Below are positions 23,213 through 31,078 of a stretch of DNA of 41,853 bases, in pieces. Position numbers and translations under genes: made by a program. The stretch comes from Clostridia bacterium (GTDB taxonomy: Bacteria; Bacillota; Clostridia; Oscillospirales; CAG-272): the NCBI GenBank assembly GCA_017504995.1, contig JAFVQC010000049.1:1-41853 (forward strand), in the 5' to 3' direction. How positions within the stretch are numbered: the first letter of the stretch is position 1; every line of letters begins with the position of its first letter. The notes below the pieces were generated by a model that was not told where the DNA came from, did not search any database, and saw only the letters and a list, made by a program, of their open reading frames with translations.

Positions 23213-23832
23213 CGACGGGAATGGATATGCTTCGCGTGGGAATCTACGGCGGCACGTTTGCCCCGATCCACAACGGTCACGTTGCGGCGGCAAAGGCGTT
23301 TATGGAGCAGATGAAGCTGGATTATCTGTTCGTGATCCCCACGTATATGGCGCCCCATAAGGAAATGACCGAGTCAGACAATCCCCTCTACCGTCTGCGT
23401 ATGTGCGAGCTTGCCTTTGAGGGCGTGGACGGGGTGGTGATCTCCGACGTGGAGCTGAAGCGCGGGGGAAAAAGCTATACCTACGACACTCTCAAGGAGC
23501 TTCAACGTCCCGATACCCGTCTATTTTTGCTGTGCGGAACCGATATGGTTCTCACCTTTGACACGTGGTATCGGTTTGAGGATATTTTGAAGATGTGTTA
23601 TCCCGTTTACGTCCGTCGGGAAAACGATCCTCTGCTGACGGGGCGGGTCGTCTCGAAGATCGGGGAATATTATGAAAAATACGGCGTGATGTTCCGTCGG
23701 ATCGTCACCGATCCCATTGAGCTTTCCTCCACGGAGATCCGCCGCGCGGTGAGAGAGGGAAAAGATATTTCCGATCTCGTTCCCAAGGGAGTGGAGCAAT
23801 TTATACGGGAAAACCGATTGTATCTGGAATAA
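23209..23832 (+). CDS. nadD: Nicotinate-nucleotide adenylyltransferase
   Basis: The 207-residue cytosolic enzyme adenylates nicotinate mononucleotide to deamido-NAD in NAD synthesis. The nucleotidyltransferase motif GGTFAPIHNGHVAAA and the C-terminal LSSTEIRRAV (ISSTxxR type) are both present. The first ATG (23209) overlaps the yhbY stop by four bases and has only a weak site upstream, so coupled translation is likely. ATG codons at 23221 and 23227 remain possible starts, shortening it by 4 or 6 residues. Confidence 0.95.
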   Translation: MTTGMDMLRVGIYGGTFAPIHNGHVAAAKAFMEQMKLDYLFVIPTYMAPHKEMTESDNPLYRLRMCELAFEGVDGVVISDVELKRGGKSYTYDTLKELQRPDTRLFLLCGTDMVLTFDTWYRFEDILKMCYPVYVRRENDPLLTGRVVSKIGEYYEKYGVMFRRIVTDPIELSSTEIRRAVREGKDISDLVPKGVEQFIRENRLYLE

Positions 23833-23841
23833 GGAGCACGT

Positions 23842-24480
23842 ATGTTTACCGAAGAAAATTTAAACGAGTTAAGAATCACCCTTGAGGGGAAGATGTCTCC
23901 CAAACGCTACCGTCATACCCTTGAGGTGGAAAATATGGTCGCGCGTCTCGGCGAGCTGTACGCGCCTGACAAGCTGCCGATCCTTCGCGCCGCGGCGCTG
24001 TTGCACGATATCACCAAGGAATATTCGGCGGATCATCAGCTGATGCTCTGCGCCGAGAAGGGACTTGAGGTCAGCCGAGGGGATCTGTACGCCCCCAAAA
24101 CCTTTCACGCCAGAACGGCGGCGGCAATGATCCCCGAATGGTATGAGGCGTTTGCCGAGGAGGAGGTCCTGTCCTGCGTGCGGTGGCACACCACGGGACG
24201 GGCGGATATGACCCTTTGCGAGCAGCTGGTCTATCTGGCGGATTATATCGATCTCTCCCGTACCTTCGAGGACTGTGTGATGCTCAGAGAGTTCTTTTTT
24301 GAAAAGAAGCCCGAAGAGATGGATCGGCAAGAGAGACTTGCCCATCTGAGAGATACGCTGATCCTCTCCTTCGATATGACCATTTTGGCATTGGCGGAGG
24401 ACGGCTTACCCATCAGTCCCGATACCTTTGAGGCGAGAAATCAATTGGTCTGTCAGCGCTTGGCTGAACAAAAAGCATAA
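23842..24480 (+). CDS. yqeK: YqeK-family HD-domain hydrolase
   Basis: The 212-residue HD-superfamily protein has the metal-binding pattern RYRHTLEVE (His), LLHDITKEY (His-Asp), FHARTAA, and YLADYIDLSRTF. YqeK proteins cleave diadenosine tetraphosphate symmetrically into two ADP. AAGGAG lies before the ATG, 9 bases after nadD. The C-terminus is about 20 residues longer than the shortest relatives, which is within the family range. Confidence 0.92.
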   Translation: MFTEENLNELRITLEGKMSPKRYRHTLEVENMVARLGELYAPDKLPILRAAALLHDITKEYSADHQLMLCAEKGLEVSRGDLYAPKTFHARTAAAMIPEWYEAFAEEEVLSCVRWHTTGRADMTLCEQLVYLADYIDLSRTFEDCVMLREFFFEKKPEEMDRQERLAHLRDTLILSFDMTILALAEDGLPISPDTFEARNQLVCQRLAEQKA

Positions 24481-24548
24481 GAATTCCGCGTGTTCTTCGT
24501 TTCTTACATATTTGAAAAAATATGAATTTGGAAACGGAGAGTGCGACG

Positions 24549-25574
24549 ATGTTGAAACAAAAAAATAAAAAAATATGGTGGATCCTTCTGTGCGGAATCG
24601 GGTTTTTGATTCTGGTTTTCGCGGTTCTGCTTTTGATCGGACTTTTTTCGAGAGGAGAGACGGGGGCAGTTTCCCCGATTGTGGCAGAGGACGAAACCGA
24701 TGACGCGGATAAAAAAGGAAAATTCAATCTTTTGGTGTCGGGATGTGACGATGCGGCAGGCTTGTCCGACGTGTTGATGATCCTTTCTTTGGATCGGGAT
24801 ACGGGAGAGGTCTGGACGTTGCAGATCCCAAGGGACACCTACGCCTCCTTTACCGAGGGAAGCTATCGGAAGATCAACGGCGCGGCAAATGCCCTGAAGA
24901 GCATGGACGCCTTTCGGGACTTCCTTTCCCGCGGTCTTGGCATTGAGCTGCACGGCTACGTGAGGCTCTCTGCCGAAGCGTTTCGCAAGGCGGTGGACGC
25001 CATTGGCGGCGTGGAGATCGAGCTTCCCATTGCCATGGATTATGAAGATCCCGCGCAAAATCTGTATATTCATCTTCCCGCGGGAAAGCAGGTCTTGGAC
25101 GGCAAGGCGGCGGAGCAATTCGTTCGCTATCGGGCAGGCTACGTGCGAGGGGATCTGGAACGGATCGATGCGCAAAAGCTGTTTCTCGGCGCGCTGTTCC
25201 GACAGCTGAAGGAAACCATGACACCCATAACTGCCATCAAGCTGATATCGTCTTTGCTTCCCGAGGTGGATACCGATCTTTCCGCCATGGAAACGGCGAC
25301 TCTATTGCAGGAGGCGTTATCGATCAGCGCGTCGGATCTTTCCTTTGTGACAGCCCCCGGCGAGGATCTGATCGCGCCCAAAAGCGGCGCGTCTTATTAC
25401 GTGCTTTCCGCAAAGGGAATGGATCGCTTGCTGTGGGAGCATTTTGGGGGACGGCGAGGCGGGTTTGATCCCGAGGGTCTGTTTTTACACCCAAGCGCGG
25501 AAGGGTTTCGCGCGATCTACGAGAAGGATCTGCCTTACGTGGCGTATTCCGTGGCACAGCTTGCAAAAAACTGA
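24549..25574 (+). CDS. LytR-CpsA-Psr (LCP) family cell-wall ligase
   Basis: The 341-residue protein has a short cytosolic start, one membrane helix at about 9-33 and an extracellular LCP domain. Motifs include SGCDDAAGLSDVLMIL, IPRDTYASF, the DAIGGVEIELP region and FVRYRAGYVRGDLERIDAQ, with the conserved arginines that hold the polyprenyl diphosphate. LCP enzymes attach teichoic acids or polysaccharides to peptidoglycan. The start at 24549 is chosen for the GGAGAG 7 bases upstream; an ATG at 24522 has no such site. Placement between yqeK and rsfS differs from Bacillus. Confidence 0.88.
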   Translation: MLKQKNKKIWWILLCGIGFLILVFAVLLLIGLFSRGETGAVSPIVAEDETDDADKKGKFNLLVSGCDDAAGLSDVLMILSLDRDTGEVWTLQIPRDTYASFTEGSYRKINGAANALKSMDAFRDFLSRGLGIELHGYVRLSAEAFRKAVDAIGGVEIELPIAMDYEDPAQNLYIHLPAGKQVLDGKAAEQFVRYRAGYVRGDLERIDAQKLFLGALFRQLKETMTPITAIKLISSLLPEVDTDLSAMETATLLQEALSISASDLSFVTAPGEDLIAPKSGASYYVLSAKGMDRLLWEHFGGRRGGFDPEGLFLHPSAEGFRAIYEKDLPYVAYSVAQLAKN

Positions 25575-25593
25575 AGCAATTGTGAAATCACGC

Positions 25594-25622
25594 TTGACAA
25601 ACGAGGGGTTTTGCATTAAAAT
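25594..25622 (+). promoter_or_regulatory. Promoter of rsfS-leuS
   Basis: TTGACA (25594-25599), a 17-bp spacer and TAAAAT (25617-25622) lie about 40 bases before rsfS. It separates rsfS and leuS from the upstream genes. The leader is too short for a T-box. Confidence 0.8.
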
Positions 25623-25660
25623 AGTATCATATGAGATCAAGGCTTGAGAAAGGATAAAAA

Positions 25661-26029
25661 ATGGATCAGACGGAACAAACGATGGAAACGATGACTTCCT
25701 TGGTAGGAAGTACGCCCAAGGAATTGGCAGAGGCTTGCGCCGAGGTGCTGGATTCCAAAAAGGGAAGAGATATTAAAGTGATTGCCGTGGAGGGCAAGAC
25801 CGAGATCGCGGATTATTTCGTGCTTTGTACGGGTAACTCATCCACGCAGATTAAGGCGCTGGCAGGCGAGGTGGAATATCGGATCGCCCTGCGCGGGATT
25901 GACCCCGATCACGTGGAGGGACGGGACAACAATTCCTGGTTGATCTTGGATTACGGCAACGTGATTGTTCACGTATTCAGCCGTGAATCCAGAGAATTTT
26001 ATAATCTGGACAAGCTTTACGCAGACTGA
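25661..26029 (+). CDS. rsfS: Ribosomal silencing factor RsfS
   Basis: The 122-residue protein binds uL14 on the 50S subunit and blocks subunit joining when nutrients are scarce. Family features are KKGRDIKVIAVEGKTEIADYF (in part), CTGNSSTQIKALA, VEGRDNNSWLILDYGNVIVH and the terminal SRESREFYNLDKLY. AAAGGAT precedes the ATG. leuS starts 22 bases later. Confidence 0.95.
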   Translation: MDQTEQTMETMTSLVGSTPKELAEACAEVLDSKKGRDIKVIAVEGKTEIADYFVLCTGNSSTQIKALAGEVEYRIALRGIDPDHVEGRDNNSWLILDYGNVIVHVFSRESREFYNLDKLYAD

Positions 26030-26051
26030 TGAAAAGAGGAAGACGCAAGCA

Positions 26052-28487
26052 ATGAAGTACAATCACAGTGAAATTGAAAAGAAGTGGCAGGCGTATTGGG
26101 AGAAGAATGAGACCTTCAAAACCGACGTTTGGGATTTTTCCAAGCCGAAATATTACGTGCTGGATATGTTCCCGTATCCGTCGGGTGTGGGTCTCCACGC
26201 GGGACACCCCGAGGGATATACGGCAACCGATATCGTTTCCCGTATGAAGAGAATGCAGGGCTATAACGTTCTGCACCCCATGGGATACGACTCCTTCGGT
26301 CTGCCTGCCGAGCAGTACGCCGTGAACACGGGCAATCACCCCAACGGCTTTACGCAGGAAAACATCAAGACCTTCTCCAAGCAGCTCAAGGAGCTTGGCT
26401 TCGACTACGACTGGAGCAAGATGATCGCCACAAGCGACCCCGACTTCTACCGTTGGACGCAATGGATCTTCAAGCAGCTCTACGAGGACGGCTACGCCCA
26501 GTATATCGATATGCCCGTGAACTGGTGCGAGGAGCTGGGAACGGTGCTTTCCAACGACGAGGTCATTGACGGCAAATCCGAGCGTGGCGGTTTCCCCGTG
26601 GTTCGGAAAAATATGAAGCAATGGGTCATCAATCAGCCTGCTTTTGCGGAGGCGCTTTTGGAGGGACTCGATGAGATCGATTGGCCCGAATCCACCAAGC
26701 TGATGCAGAAGAACTGGATCGGAAAATCCACGGGTGTGGAGGTTCGGTTCCAGATCGTGGGCGGCGGAGAGTTTTCGATCTTCACCACCTGTATCGAAAC
26801 GATCTTTGGTATTACCTTTATGGTTCTCGCTCCCGACGGAGAGCTGGTCAAGGAGCTGATGCCCAGAATCGAGAACAAGGAAGAGGTTCAGGCGTATATC
26901 AACGAGACCTTGAAGAAGAACGACATGGACCGCACCGAGCTGAACAAGACCAAGTCGGGCTGTGAGCTGAAGGGTGTGAGCTGTATCAACCCCGTCAACG
27001 GCAAAGAGGTCAGAATGTTCATCGGCGACTTCGTTCTCGCCAACTACGGCACGGGCGCGGTCATGGCAGTTCCGTCTCACGATCAGCGTGACTTTGAGTA
27101 CGCCATTGCTCACGGCATCGACATGATTCAGGTCATCGACGGAGACGAGAAGCTGGGACACGTGGACGTGTCCGAAAAGGCGTTTGAAAAGGGAGAGTAT
27201 CTCGGCAAGGGCTACCGTCTCGTCAATTCCGAGGAGTTCACGGGTCTTACCGTGGAGGAAGCCAAGGAAGCCATCACCGCGAAGCTGGAGGGCATGGGCG
27301 TTGCCAAGAGAACGGTGAACTACCATTTCCGCGAGTGGATCTTTGCCAGACAGCGGTATTGGGGTGAGCCCGTTCCCGTGGTACATGGCGAGGACGGTAA
27401 CATTCACGTGCTTTCCGACGAGGAGCTTCCCTTGGTGCTTCCCGAGCTGGAAAACTATAAGGGTGTGAACGGAAAAGCGCCTTTGGAGAACGCTACCGAG
27501 TGGAAGCAGTACGACAAAGACGGCGTAAAGGGCACGAGAGAGACCTCCACCATGCCCGGTTCGGCAGGCTCTTCCTGGTACTTCTTGCGCTATATCGATC
27601 CACATAACGACAAGGAATTCGCATCGCAGGAGCTGCTGAAGCACTGGATGCCCGTAGACCTTTACATTGGCGGTCCCGAGCACGCCGTAGGTCATCTGAT
27701 GTACTCCAGAATCTGGAACAGATACCTATACGACAAGGGGCTTGCTCCCACCAAAGAGCCTTTCAAGAAGCTGGTGCATCAGGGTATGATCCTTGGCTCC
27801 AACGGCATCAAGATGGGCAAGAGATTCCCCGAATTCGTGGTCAATCCCAGCGACGTGGTTCGTGATTACGGCGCGGATACCCTTCGCTTGTATGAAATGT
27901 TTATGGGACCCTTGGAGGTTTCCAAGCCTTGGAGCGATCAGGGTGTAGAGGGCGCGAGACGCTTCCTCAACCGTGTGTGGGCGTTCTTTACCGAGCCTGC
28001 CAATATCGTGGACGGAGACGTTCCCGCGTTGGAAAAGATCTACCACAAGAGCGTCAAGAAGATCACGGGCGACTTTGAGCAGCTCGGCTTCAATACCGCC
28101 ATTTCTCAGATGATGATCTTCGTCAACGCGGTATATAAAGAAGGGAAGTGCTCCAAGGCGTACGCGGAGGGACTTGTCAAGATGCTGTCCTGTATCTGTC
28201 CTCATATCGGTGAGGAGCTTTGGTCTATCCTCGGTCACGAGAACACCATTGCTTACGAGCCTTGGCCCACCTTTGACGAAAGCAAAACGGCGGACGAGAC
28301 GGTAGAGGTGGTAGTGCAGGTCAACGGCAAGGTGAGAGGAAAGATCAGCGTCGCCGTGGATCTGGCGCAAGCCGAGGTGTTGGCAATCGCAAAGGCGGAC
28401 GAGCGAATCGCGGCTTCCTTGGAGGGGAAGACCGTCGTTAAGGAGATCGTCGTTCCCAATAAGATCGTAAACATCGTAGTGAAATAA
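26052..28487 (+). CDS. leuS: Leucyl-tRNA synthetase
   Basis: The 811-residue class I synthetase charges tRNA-Leu. The HIGH motif reads HAGH (49-52) within MFPYPSGVGLHAGHPEGY. The CP1 editing domain spans about 220-410 with the Thr-rich GTGAVMAVPSHDQRDFEYA loop. The KMSKS signature is KMGKR at 587-591, a variant that keeps both key lysine and methionine and has Gly for the first Ser. The C-terminal anticodon and ATP-grip parts are complete. The start at 26052 fits the family N-terminus KYNHSEIEKKWQ; an upstream in-frame ATG lies inside rsfS. Confidence 0.97.
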   Translation: MKYNHSEIEKKWQAYWEKNETFKTDVWDFSKPKYYVLDMFPYPSGVGLHAGHPEGYTATDIVSRMKRMQGYNVLHPMGYDSFGLPAEQYAVNTGNHPNGFTQENIKTFSKQLKELGFDYDWSKMIATSDPDFYRWTQWIFKQLYEDGYAQYIDMPVNWCEELGTVLSNDEVIDGKSERGGFPVVRKNMKQWVINQPAFAEALLEGLDEIDWPESTKLMQKNWIGKSTGVEVRFQIVGGGEFSIFTTCIETIFGITFMVLAPDGELVKELMPRIENKEEVQAYINETLKKNDMDRTELNKTKSGCELKGVSCINPVNGKEVRMFIGDFVLANYGTGAVMAVPSHDQRDFEYAIAHGIDMIQVIDGDEKLGHVDVSEKAFEKGEYLGKGYRLVNSEEFTGLTVEEAKEAITAKLEGMGVAKRTVNYHFREWIFARQRYWGEPVPVVHGEDGNIHVLSDEELPLVLPELENYKGVNGKAPLENATEWKQYDKDGVKGTRETSTMPGSAGSSWYFLRYIDPHNDKEFASQELLKHWMPVDLYIGGPEHAVGHLMYSRIWNRYLYDKGLAPTKEPFKKLVHQGMILGSNGIKMGKRFPEFVVNPSDVVRDYGADTLRLYEMFMGPLEVSKPWSDQGVEGARRFLNRVWAFFTEPANIVDGDVPALEKIYHKSVKKITGDFEQLGFNTAISQMMIFVNAVYKEGKCSKAYAEGLVKMLSCICPHIGEELWSILGHENTIAYEPWPTFDESKTADETVEVVVQVNGKVRGKISVAVDLAQAEVLAIAKADERIAASLEGKTVVKEIVVPNKIVNIVVK

Positions 28488-28495
28488 GGAAAGCA

Positions 28496-28521
28496 AAAGG
28501 GAGTCCCTTGGGATTCCCTTT
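28496..28521. other. Hairpin between leuS and the GH78-like gene
   Basis: AAAGGGAGTCC (28496-28506) pairs with GGATTCCCTTT (28511-28521) around CTTG, with one GU pair. The short T-run at the 3' end makes weak termination possible. Confidence 0.5.
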
Positions 28522-28539
28522 ACTGAAAGGAGAATATTT

Positions 28540-30633
28540 ATGTTTCAAAAAGCCGTTCCCGTGTTTGCCGAAGGAAAAGAAAATGAGATGAACTATCAGT
28601 TGATTCTTCGGGCGAGCGCGGATAGTCTGGAGGGTACGACGCTTTCGATCAGCGCCGCTACCTTTTACCGTCTGTGGGTAAACGGAAGATTCGTTGCCTT
28701 CGGTCCCGGTCGCGCTGCGGAGGGATATGCCCGTGTGGATCAGCTTCCCTTGGAAGAATATCATCGCTCGGGTAAGATCAATGAAATCGTGATTGAGGTG
28801 GCGGGATATTGCTGTAAGAGCACGTCTACCGTTTATCGGACGTCCTTCGTTTGCGCCGAGCTTCTTCGGGGAGAGGAGGTTCTCCTTGCCACGGGTCGGG
28901 ATTTCGAGGGATATCACTCCTGCCGCAGAATGCAGAAGGTGGAACGGTATTCCGCCCAGAGACATTTCGGAGAGATCTGGAATTATCACGATGCCGATCC
29001 CTTTTCCGAGACTTATCGTGTGCGCTTGACAAAAACGAGCAGCTGCCCGTCCTATCTGCCTCGCCGCGCTCCCTATCCTTCTTACGAGGAGATCAAGACG
29101 GAGGGCTTTGTGTCGGGGGGACGCTTCCGTTATGATGAAAATAAGCCCTGTCAGCTCAACCGTTATTCGGGAACGCACATGGGACCCCAATGGGGACAGT
29201 TCTACAAGGGAGATACGGTATCCTTGCCGTATCGGTGGCTACAGAAGCAGCAGCTGATCCAAACGGTGGGAAGGGGAAGCTTCCCGATCCAGATCAGCGC
29301 GGGTGAATACGTGATGCTGGATCTGAATCGGATCTATGCGGGCTTTTTACAGCTTGGCGTGACCGTTCAGGAGGATTGTGACGCGGTTCTCGGCTTTTCC
29401 GAGCTTTGCTCGCCCAATCGCTTTGAATTTACCAACATCAACTGTCAAAACGTGATCGAATATTTTTTGCCCGAGGGTGAAACGATCTCCTTGGAATCCT
29501 TTGAGCCATATACCTGCCGTTTGGCAATTTTAATGGTGCGGAAGGGAAGCCTTTTGCTGAACTCCTTTGGTGTTCGCACCTTTGAGTACGATCGCTCCCG
29601 TATGATCCGTCGTGAGATCCGCGATCCCGATTTGAGAAAGATCTACGAGGCGGCGGAGCGTACCTTCGCGCATAACGCGGTGGATATGTACACCGACTGT
29701 CCTTCCCGCGAACGGGTGGGCTGGCTTTGCGACAGCTATTTTACGGGGCAATCGGAGTATTTCCTGACGGGAAAATCGGCGGTAGAGGAGGCGTTCTTGG
29801 AGAACTACCGTTTGTTCAAAAACGACGGCACGTTGCCCGAGGGCGTGCTTCCCATGTGTTATCCCGCGGATCGGTACGACTGCAAAAAGTTTATTCCGCA
29901 ATGGGATATGTGGTACGTCTTAGAGGTGAGAGATTATCTGACCCTTCGCAATCCTTCCGCGGACAGGGAGGCGTTTCGCAAGAGCGTATACGGCGTTTTG
30001 CGCTTCTTGGAGCGATTTGAAAATCAGGACGGGCTGTTGCAAAACGTAGACGGCTGGAACTTTGTGGAATGGTCGTCCGCCAACGATTGGGTGAAGGACG
30101 TGAACTATCCCACGAACTTCCTGTACGCCGAAATGCTTCGTGCCATTGCCCAGCTGTACGGTGAGAACGAGCTTGCCGAACGGGCGGAGCGCGTCGCGAA
30201 AAAAGCGGCGGAGCTTTCCTTTGACGGTGAGGTGTTTATCGATCACGCCGTTGTGGGAGAGGACGGCTTGTTACATAACACGCGCAATTCCTCCGAGGCA
30301 GGGCAATATTACGCGCTCTTGTTCGGCAATATTGATTTGCGGGAGGCGAAATACGCCAAGCTCAAGGAATACGTGGGCAATAATTTCTCCACGTTCCAAA
30401 CCGAAGGACGGGGCTTTGTTCCCGTGAACGCTTTCATCGGCATGTATCTGCGGATCAGCGCGCTGATGAAGCTGGGAGAAAAGGAAACCTTGCGTCAAGA
30501 TCTGAAAGCCTTCTTCGGCGGCATGGTAGAATCCACGGGAACGCTGTGGGAGTATAAGCAGTTCAAGGGAAGCTTTGACCACGGTTTTGCATCCTTTGCG
30601 GCGCTTGCGGTGTCGTTTGTAGAAGCCGATTGA
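28540..30633 (+). CDS. Alpha-L-rhamnosidase-like glycoside hydrolase (GH78-type)
   Basis: The 697-residue protein has an N-terminal beta-rich domain (about 1-150 with FYRLWVNGRFVAFGPGR, as in GH78 carbohydrate-binding domains) and a C-terminal (alpha/alpha)6 catalytic domain. The family signature is DCPSRERVGWLCD at 386-398, with Glu391 the probable general acid. Later segments such as GWNFVEWSSANDW and EAGQYYALLFG also fit. There is no signal peptide, so it should act inside the cell on imported oligosaccharides. GH78 enzymes are often 850-1000 residues, so this is a compact version. Substrate is not certain; family members release rhamnose from glycosides. AAAGGAG precedes the ATG. No sugar transporter is adjacent. 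Confidence 0.85.
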   Translation: MFQKAVPVFAEGKENEMNYQLILRASADSLEGTTLSISAATFYRLWVNGRFVAFGPGRAAEGYARVDQLPLEEYHRSGKINEIVIEVAGYCCKSTSTVYRTSFVCAELLRGEEVLLATGRDFEGYHSCRRMQKVERYSAQRHFGEIWNYHDADPFSETYRVRLTKTSSCPSYLPRRAPYPSYEEIKTEGFVSGGRFRYDENKPCQLNRYSGTHMGPQWGQFYKGDTVSLPYRWLQKQQLIQTVGRGSFPIQISAGEYVMLDLNRIYAGFLQLGVTVQEDCDAVLGFSELCSPNRFEFTNINCQNVIEYFLPEGETISLESFEPYTCRLAILMVRKGSLLLNSFGVRTFEYDRSRMIRREIRDPDLRKIYEAAERTFAHNAVDMYTDCPSRERVGWLCDSYFTGQSEYFLTGKSAVEEAFLENYRLFKNDGTLPEGVLPMCYPADRYDCKKFIPQWDMWYVLEVRDYLTLRNPSADREAFRKSVYGVLRFLERFENQDGLLQNVDGWNFVEWSSANDWVKDVNYPTNFLYAEMLRAIAQLYGENELAERAERVAKKAAELSFDGEVFIDHAVVGEDGLLHNTRNSSEAGQYYALLFGNIDLREAKYAKLKEYVGNNFSTFQTEGRGFVPVNAFIGMYLRISALMKLGEKETLRQDLKAFFGGMVESTGTLWEYKQFKGSFDHGFASFAALAVSFVEAD

Positions 30634-30673
30634 TAAGAAAAAGCAAAAAAAAATGCAAACTTGAAAAAAGGTA

Positions 30674-30702
30674 TTGACAACGAGAGAAAAATCGTGTATA
30701 AT
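30674..30702 (+). promoter_or_regulatory. Promoter of rpsU
   Basis: TTGACA (30674-30679), a 17-bp spacer and TATAAT (30697-30702): a full-consensus sigma-A promoter, as expected for a ribosomal protein gene. Confidence 0.92.
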
Positions 30703-30755
30703 ATCATAAGATTCTAAATTGTCTCTGGCAATATGCGGAGGGAGGGAAAACAGAA

Positions 30756-30932
30756 ATGGCAGAAATTAGAGTGAAAGAAGGCGAATCTCTCGATAGCGCA
30801 CTTCGTCGCTTTAAGAGAGCAATGGCTCGTTCCGGCGTCCTCACCGAGCTTCGCAAGAGAGAACACTATGAGAAGCCCAGCGTAAAGCGCAAAAAGAAGT
30901 CGGAAGCCGCTCGCAAGAGAAAATACAAGTAA
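30756..30932 (+). CDS. rpsU: 30S ribosomal protein S21
   Basis: The 58-residue basic protein reads [20 protein letters not shown] at its start, continues [19 protein letters not shown], and ends in a Lys/Arg-rich tail. This is the normal bS21 length and sequence pattern. S21 helps 30S subunits bind mRNA near the anti-Shine-Dalgarno region. GGAGGG lies 12 bases before the ATG. It stands alone between its promoter and terminator. Confidence 0.97.
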   Translation: MAEIRVKEGESLDSALRRFKRAMARSGVLTELRKREHYEKPSVKRKKKSEAARKRKYK

Positions 30933-30953
30933 TTTTCTTTTCAATGAAACAAT

Positions 30954-30983
30954 AAACGGGATTGCAGTTGCAGTCCCGTTTTT
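30954..30983 (+). terminator. Terminator of rpsU
   Basis: AAACGGGATTGCA (30954-30966) pairs with TGCAGTCCCGTTT (30969-30981) with one GU pair; the tip must open by one or two pairs. The run TTTTT closes it. Confidence 0.9.
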
Positions 30984-31010
30984 GTGTTATATATAATTTT
31001 ATAAATTCTA

Positions 31011-31039
31011 TTTACAAATGAATTTTTTTGTGATACAAT
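31011..31039 (+). promoter_or_regulatory. Promoter of the large repeat lipoprotein
   Basis: TTTACA (31011-31016), a 17-bp spacer and TACAAT (31034-31039) lie 40 bases before the start codon. Confidence 0.75.
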
Positions 31040-31078
31040 ACAATTGTTAGATTGGGCACACTTTTTTAGGAGGGCAAC

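Noticed and set aside
25977-27695. Long antisense reading frame opposite leuS, 572 codons
   Set aside because: It mirrors the codon bias of leuS, has no ribosome binding site and resembles no protein. The same holds for long frames opposite metY (3969-5270), the M24 peptidase (8721-9809) and aspartate kinase (39242-40738).
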